Below, one piece after another: positions 60,501 through 64,000 of a stretch of 64,000 nucleotides of DNA. The stretch comes from Runella limosa DSM 17973 (GTDB taxonomy: Bacteria > Bacteroidota > Bacteroidia > Cytophagales > Spirosomataceae). A program made the translations under genes and the position numbers. The DNA is taken from contig NZ_KI519431.1 of NCBI RefSeq assembly GCF_000482465.1, positions 66,267 through 130,266 of the forward strand. The letters run 5' to 3'. Every line of letters starts with the position of its first letter. The first letter of the stretch is position 1. Below the pieces are notes generated by a model, which saw nothing but the letters and a program-made list of their open reading frames with translations, had not been told where the DNA came from and ran no database searches.

Positions 60501-61022
60501 CAAGCCGAGGCGCTTTGCGCTTACTTCAACGGCGACGTTCAAAGTTTTTACCGCCCTACCCTATCCATGAATATCCTGAAAATGGAAGGATTGGGCTTAT
60601 GCTCACTCGGAATGACCGAAATTCCTGCCAATGGTGCAGGCGCTGATTTTGAGGAAGTTATTTTTTCAGATAAGCAAAAACGTTTTTACAAAAAGTGCAT
60701 CATTCAAGGGGATAAACTGGTGGGGGCTATTTTGTTTGGCGATAAATCAGAATTTACCGAATACAAAGCACTGATTCAGCACCAAACCGAACTTTCGGAC
60801 AAGCGGCTAAAGCTGTTACGAAGTGGCAAAAGTACCCCTGCTTTGAAAGGAAAAGTCGTATGTTCTTGCAACAACGTCGGCGATGGCAATATTCGAGAGG
60901 CGATTGTAGCGGGCTGCCACGATTTTCAATCGCTTTGCCAGCAAACGGGAGCAGGAACAGGCTGTGGCAGTTGTAAATTAGAAGTGAAGGCAGTATTGGA
61001 GGATGTTCTGGTCAAAGCATAA
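57510..61022 (+). CDS. nasA: Assimilatory nitrate reductase fused to FAD/NAD oxidoreductase and BFD [2Fe-2S] domain
   Basis: 1170 residues from the ATG at 57510. Domain order: [4Fe-4S] domain with 'TCCYCGVGCGV' and 'GMLCSKG' (about 7-50); molybdopterin oxidoreductase (about 55-470) with the likely molybdenum-ligand cysteine in 'NSRLCMSSAVVGYKMALGED' (about 135); molybdopterin-dinucleotide-binding domain (about 573-697); a pyridine-nucleotide-disulfide oxidoreductase (about 702-1090) with FAD motif 'IIVIGAGAAAYKF' and NAD motif 'VVVVGGGLLGLELAASLGEI'; and a BFD-like [2Fe-2S] domain (about 1113-1165) with 'VVCSCNNVGDG' and 'TGAGTGCGSC'. The second half resembles the front of NirB. The fusion could carry electrons from NAD(P)H to molybdenum within one chain; cofactor use is inferred. 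Cytoplasmic: no twin-arginine signal. Confidence 0.93.
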   Translation: MVEIHKTTCCYCGVGCGVLVKKNRDGRISVEGDPEHPSSKGMLCSKGMNLHYTVMDSSDRLLYPQMRWNRQAALQRVTWDTALDRAAAVFKTFIDKYGPDSVGFYASGQCLTEEYYVVNKLIKGFIGSNNLDTNSRLCMSSAVVGYKMALGEDSVPCSYEDIELADCFLVAGANPAWNHPIVFRRMEAHKAANPRVKLIVVDPRRTDTARMADLHLQVKPGTDVVLLNAIAKGLISRGYIDEHFIKNHTEGFDSFRVKVAERDMREAAKICGISLHDIHQAVEYIGKSKGFISMWAMGFNQSVIGVNKNLALLNLHLITGHIGKPGSGPFSLTGQPNAMGGREVGGLSNLLPAHRNLADPQHRQEVADFWGVPSLNPKPGYTATEMFQALKDGRMKAVWIMCTNPLVSLPNVQLVEEALKAAKFVVVQDVSNRSDTLAFADLVLPAAAWGEKTGTMTNSERRVSYLNKFNEPLGEALPDSEIIVKFAHKMGYGYAFNYPNSAAIYDEHVALTKGTNVDMSGLSHERLRTLGTLQWPVPTPQSEGTPRLFTDGRFFTPSRKAQIKAVADENQSEALTDNLPLVLTTGRIRDQWHTMTKTGRVNKLTQHLPKAFVEIHPADAAERSIKEGNIVVIQNGRGEVQVPAKITTDIRQGVVFLPMHWGKILQSNAARANNLTSDLVDPYSKEPDFKFAAVQVTKFSKPKEKIIVIGAGAAAYKFVTAHRQHNLTDEVHVFSKEPFAFYNRVMLPDYISGAMSWDKLLKMPDDERALVHLYEGVSIEQIDRTKKTVSDSQGDTHSYDRLIIATGSRSALPRDYDTSLTGVFTMRTRQDADSLTNYLNQLVSTSAPRHVVVVGGGLLGLELAASLGEIGVKSTVIHRGSRLMNRQLDGTASSLLHEELTDRGIDVFYNDEVKYITGQQRVEGLRLTSGRVLACDAVILTIGTTPNIEIARKSGLDVQRGIVVNAYLQTSDPAVFAIGEVAEFEGQLFGITAAAEEQAEALCAYFNGDVQSFYRPTLSMNILKMEGLGLCSLGMTEIPANGAGADFEEVIFSDKQKRFYKKCIIQGDKLVGAILFGDKSEFTEYKALIQHQTELSDKRLKLLRSGKSTPALKGKVVCSCNNVGDGNIREAIVAGCHDFQSLCQQTGAGTGCGSCKLEVKAVLEDVLVKA

Positions 61023-61092
61023 TTTTTGGGCAAGGATGAACTTTTCGCAAATACCGAAGGTTTTGCGATAATTGCCTAAAACGAACTAGCTT

Positions 61093-61878
61093 ATGCAAGA
61101 CACTATTTTCCACGCATTTATCGACAAAGTTGTCGCTGTTTTAGAAGAATCTCCCGACATGCTAGGACTGGCGGTAGCGGGTTCTTGGATTACACAAGAA
61201 ATGGACGCGTACTCGGATTTGGACTTAGTACTTGTTTCAAAAACGAAACTCTCGACCGACCCTGCCCAAATGAAATCAGTCGCAAAACGATTCGGGGATG
61301 TACTTTCAGCCTTCACGGGGGAGCACGTCGGAGAGCCGCGCGTGTTGATTTGTTTGTACGGGAATCCGCTTTTGCACGTTGACATCAAGTTTTTGACACC
61401 CGACGAATTTTATCAGCGCGTCGAAGACCCCGTCGTCGTGTGGGAACGAGAGGGGGCTTTGACAAAAATTATCCAGCAAACGACTTCCGCTTGGCCTTAT
61501 CCTGATTATCAATGGATTGAAGACCGTTTTTGGGTATGGATTCACTACGGTGCTCTAAAAATCGGCCGAGGAGAGTTAACGGAGGCGGCTGATTTTTTGG
61601 CCTTTTTGAGAATGGTTGTTTTAGGCCCTCTTTTGCACATCAAAAATGGCAACCAGCCCCGAGGCGTACGAAAAGTTGAGACCAAACTCCCAAATGCCGA
61701 TTTTGAGGCACTGTCAGAAACCGTTGCCTTATTAGATAAAACATCGTTGGTAGCTTCTTTCAACAAAGCCATTGTTATCTACGAACAAACCCGAACCGCC
61801 CTTTTTGACTCGTCCGTTCAGCTTAACAGCGAGGCCGAAAGAGAAGTAAAAAAATACTTAGCAGCTATTTCTACCTAA
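61093..61878 (+). CDS. Nucleotidyltransferase-fold protein in the nitrate operon
   Basis: 261 residues. The start shows the polymerase-beta-type nucleotidyltransferase signature: 'LGLAVAGSWITQEMDAYSDLDLVLV' region, i.e. G-S followed about ten residues later by D-x-D (about 32-48), and a third acidic residue in 'LLHVDIKFLT' (about 95). An alpha-helical C-terminal part follows, as in aminoglycoside adenylyltransferase-like proteins. It lies 70 bases after the reductase and 10 bases before the next gene, hence in the same transcription unit. A role in nitrogen control or cofactor modification is possible but unproven; proteins like it are often misnamed oxalate:formate antiporters. Confidence 0.82.
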   Translation: MQDTIFHAFIDKVVAVLEESPDMLGLAVAGSWITQEMDAYSDLDLVLVSKTKLSTDPAQMKSVAKRFGDVLSAFTGEHVGEPRVLICLYGNPLLHVDIKFLTPDEFYQRVEDPVVVWEREGALTKIIQQTTSAWPYPDYQWIEDRFWVWIHYGALKIGRGELTEAADFLAFLRMVVLGPLLHIKNGNQPRGVRKVETKLPNADFEALSETVALLDKTSLVASFNKAIVIYEQTRTALFDSSVQLNSEAEREVKKYLAAIST

Positions 61879-61888
61879 TCAAACCACT

Positions 61889-63271
61889 ATGCCGTACCTC
61901 CGCATCGCTACCCAAGGTGGGGTTATTACCCCCGACGAGCTACAACGTTTAGCTCTCATTACCAAAAAATGGGCTTTGGGCAAAATCGAAGTTGGTTTTC
62001 GCCAAGATTTGCTCATTCCTTGCACCGATTCTCAACGCTCGTTGCTTCGGTCGCAGTTAATGTCGGAGGGGTTTGGCGTAGAAGAAGCCGCGGCGGTGCA
62101 TCCCAACATTGTTTCATCGTTGGTTGCACAAAATATCTTTCCCCAGCTCTCTTGGCTTCGGTCGGGTGATTATCTGGATATTTTAGATGAATTTACCTTT
62201 AAACCACGTCTCAAAATTAACCTCATCGACCCCACGCAGGAGTTGATTCGACCGTTGACAGGAGAGCTTAATTTTATCGCTTCCCCTACCCCTTCGTTTT
62301 GGTATTTGGTGGTCAATTTATCCGAATTAGGGGGTATTCATGTCTGGCCCAAACTGGTTGACGGGGAACAAATTGCGGACTGGGTACAACACATTGAAAA
62401 AATATGGTTGGAAAACCCACGGTCTAATCGCTCTTTTGAAGAACTGTACGGAACTGTTTCAAAAACGTTTACGGGACGAACACGACCCATTCAGAAAGAA
62501 CTGAAACTTACACCCAAACCATACCCGCACCACGAGGGTATTTACCGCTACGATGACCGTTATTGGATGGGGCTATACCAACGTGACAACGAGTTTGATA
62601 CGGCTTTTTTAGAAGCCCTTTGTCAACTTTGCATCGACACCAAAATCGGACGTTTGTATCCAACTCCTTTCAAAACATTCATCGTTCGCGATATACCAAA
62701 AGAGACGATTTATCAATGGGAAAAGCTCTTAGGAATCTGGGGGATACATACGCATTATTCGTCGCTCGAACTCAACTGGCAGCTCCCCGATGCTGACGCG
62801 TCGGCATTGCGCCTCAAAACCGAGCTGGTCGAAGCCTTTGAAAGACTGCGCATTCGGACATCTAGCCTTAGTTTTGGTATTGGCTATCGAAACGCAGAAA
62901 CGACTTCCACCATTGTCATAGAGCCATTATCGACAGATTATCAGCGTTTTCGTGTGGTTCATTCTCCTGATTTTTACATTGGGAATACGGAATGGGAAGT
63001 TTTTGCGGGGGATGTGGCGCGTAAAAATCTTCCCGAAATTCTTCGACGCCTCACGCTGAAATACTATGAACAACTTTCGACTGATAAAAAGGCTAGTATT
63101 ACCCGTAAAACATCAGGACTAAAACCTGCTCCTACCCAAAGAGTAATGCAGTGTACGCACTGCCAGACGGTTGCGGAGCTATCATCTCCTTTACCGTCTT
63201 CGTATTTATGTTCACTTTGCGATGCACCAGTGGCTGATTTTGTCGAAGTTGAATTGGAAATAGCGCCGTGA
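61889..63271 (+). CDS. Sulfite/nitrite-reductase-like protein without siroheme cysteines, with C-terminal rubredoxin-like motif
   Basis: 460 residues. The first part follows the ferredoxin-like half domain of nitrite/sulfite reductases ('YLRIATQGGVITPDELQRLA', 'KIEVGFRQDLLIPCTD'), and a second such half is seen at about 215-285 ('GRLYPTPFKTFIVRDIPKET'). The four-cysteine pattern that holds [4Fe-4S]-siroheme (CX5C...CX3C) is absent: before the tail the only cysteines are near 48 and in 'LCQLC' near 251. The tail (about 415-455) has two CxxC knuckles (CTHC, CSLC) 15 residues apart, a shortened rubredoxin-like site. It is therefore not a normal nitrite reductase; electron transfer or a structural role is inferred. 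Last gene of the nitrate operon. Confidence 0.8.
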   Translation: MPYLRIATQGGVITPDELQRLALITKKWALGKIEVGFRQDLLIPCTDSQRSLLRSQLMSEGFGVEEAAAVHPNIVSSLVAQNIFPQLSWLRSGDYLDILDEFTFKPRLKINLIDPTQELIRPLTGELNFIASPTPSFWYLVVNLSELGGIHVWPKLVDGEQIADWVQHIEKIWLENPRSNRSFEELYGTVSKTFTGRTRPIQKELKLTPKPYPHHEGIYRYDDRYWMGLYQRDNEFDTAFLEALCQLCIDTKIGRLYPTPFKTFIVRDIPKETIYQWEKLLGIWGIHTHYSSLELNWQLPDADASALRLKTELVEAFERLRIRTSSLSFGIGYRNAETTSTIVIEPLSTDYQRFRVVHSPDFYIGNTEWEVFAGDVARKNLPEILRRLTLKYYEQLSTDKKASITRKTSGLKPAPTQRVMQCTHCQTVAELSSPLPSSYLCSLCDAPVADFVEVELEIAP

Positions 63272-63922
63272 TTTGGTACCGTGCTTTCGGTTTCTCAAAA
63301 CCGAAACGACTACCGCAATCCTGCACGAGGTTTCTCAAAACCTCGAATCAATCTTAACGAGGTTGTAAGCAACCTCTCGCTTTGGTTTTGAGAAACCAAA
63401 GGCACTGCACCGTGTTTTCGGTTTCTCAAAACCGAAACGACTGCCGCAACCTCTGCACGAGGTTTCTCAAAACCTCGAGTCAATCTTAACGAGGTTGTAA
63501 GCAACCTCTCGCTTTGGTTTTGAGAAACCAAAGGCACTGCACCGTGTTTTCGGTTTCTCAAAACCGAAACGACTGCCGCAATCCCTACACGAGGTTTCTC
63601 AAAACCTCGGCTATCTCATTCACAAGGTTGTAAGCAACCTCCTACTTTGGTTTTGAGAAACCAAAGGCACTGCACCGTGTTTTCGGTTTCTCAAAACCGA
63701 AACGACTGCCGCAACCTCTGCACGAGGTTTCTCAAAACCTCGAGTCAATCTTAACGAGGTTGTAAGCAACCTCTCGCTTTGGTTTTGAGAAACCAAAGGC
63801 ACTGCACCGTGTTTTCGGTTTCTCAAAACCGAAACGACTACCGCAACCTCTGCACGAGGTTGCTCACAACCAAAGTGACTTTTTCAGTAAAGCAAGTATT
63901 ACAAAAAATAAAAGCTTGTTTT
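63272..63922. other. 651-base gap filled by a hairpin repeat array
   Basis: Nearly all of it is the array at 63280-63870. The last about 50 bases (63871-63922) are AT-rich and presumably hold the promoter of the transposase-like gene. No gene was seen; long minus-strand frames through the repeats have a 44-residue period caused by the repeat. Confidence 0.8.
63280..63870. repeat. REP-like array, 4.4 units of 131-133 bp, four hairpins per unit
   Basis: Each unit contains four palindromes in fixed order: TCGGTTTCTCAAAACCGA, GAGGTTTCTCAAAACCTC, GAGGTTGTAAGCAACCTC and TTGGTTTTGAGAAACCAA, then GCACTGCACCGTG. Unit starts (CGG of the first hairpin) are at 63288, 63419, 63551, 63684 and 63816. The last unit is cut and ends in GAGGTTGCTCACAACC. 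Units are nearly identical, so the expansion is recent. A solo cluster of related palindromes lies at 24489-24580. Confidence 0.92.
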
Positions 63923-64000
63923 ATGGGAACAAAACGAATTTCTGGTTCAGAGGATGAACGCTGTTTCTTCATTACTACCTCCTGTTATCAACATAAGTTC
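63923..64000 (+). CDS. Transposase-like protein start, probably REP-associated tyrosine transposase (partial)
   Basis: Only 26 codons are in the window. The translation begins MGTKRISGSEDERCFFITTS and continues CYQHKF, which fits the N-terminus of IS200-like/RAYT proteins, where 'FFVTT.CY.HKPLF'-type motifs open the Y1 transposase fold. The HUH motif and catalytic tyrosine would lie beyond the window. The palindromic array directly upstream supports the assignment, because RAYT genes typically neighbour the REP repeats they act on. Confidence 0.55.
   Translation, partial: MGTKRISGSEDERCFFITTSCYQHKF

Noticed and set aside
63310-63826. Minus-strand frames of 68-83 codons through the repeat array with a 44-residue period
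   Set aside because: They arise because the repeat unit is about 132 bases (44 codons) and lacks stops in one frame; no start signal or protein-like composition.
63280-63870. CRISPR array
   Set aside because: Regular spacing was considered, but the units lack unique spacers: the whole 132-bp unit repeats, and each contains several different palindromes.

Overview
The window reads as chromosome of a Bacteroidota bacterium of the order Cytophagales (Runella/Spirosoma-like; the genus is inference). Reasons: type IX secretion (T9SS) C-terminal sorting tails on giant surface proteins, hybrid two-component systems with Reg_prop propellers and AraC output, LytTR regulators, promoter boxes of the TAnnTTTG type instead of E. 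coli -10 boxes, few Shine-Dalgarno sites, and many small lipoproteins. No rRNA, tRNA or CRISPR was recognised.

Region 1 (1-19573, minus strand) is a surface-protein locus: giant T9SS-secreted beta-helix/Ig-like proteins alternate with a 1368-aa hybrid sensor. It carries a tandem duplication of period 10,051 bp. Bases 1-6522 match 10052-16573, so there are two apparently identical sensor genes, and the middle surface protein looks like a chimera formed by unequal crossing-over in the shared C-terminal module. Region 2 (19737-22365) is a LytTR regulator with a TPR histidine kinase, divergent from the locus.

Region 3 (22381-50812) is mostly housekeeping and small accessory genes: DEAD-box helicase, WYL regulator, VOC and GyrI-like proteins, phosphohexomutase, TPR plus binding-protein fusion, hemL, a lipoprotein/propeller operon, DASH-type photolyase, a DUF4143 ATPase bracketed by a 55-bp direct repeat, M20 dipeptidase, class II aldolase, an arginyltransferase-like GNAT protein, a LytTR/LytS pair, three tandem paralogous small secreted proteins, mnmA, an esterase and a TrpD2-like protein.

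Region 4 (51323-63271, plus strand) is a nitrate-assimilation locus in two transcription units: outer-membrane porin, nitrate ABC transporter (binding protein, permease, ATPase); then a NarK-type MFS transporter, a nitrate reductase fused to an FAD/NAD oxidoreductase and a BFD [2Fe-2S] domain, a nucleotidyltransferase-like protein, and a sulfite/nitrite-reductase-like protein that lacks siroheme/Fe-S cysteines but ends in a short rubredoxin-like zinc/iron knuckle. Both units have long untranslated leaders, and these leaders share hairpins with the same hexanucleotide loop TGGCGG on different stems. This is the strongest candidate for an undescribed regulatory system here.

The window also holds several unrelated families of intergenic palindromic repeats. 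The largest is a 132-bp-period, four-hairpin array (63280-63870) directly upstream of a gene start resembling a REP-associated tyrosine transposase (63923, running off the window).
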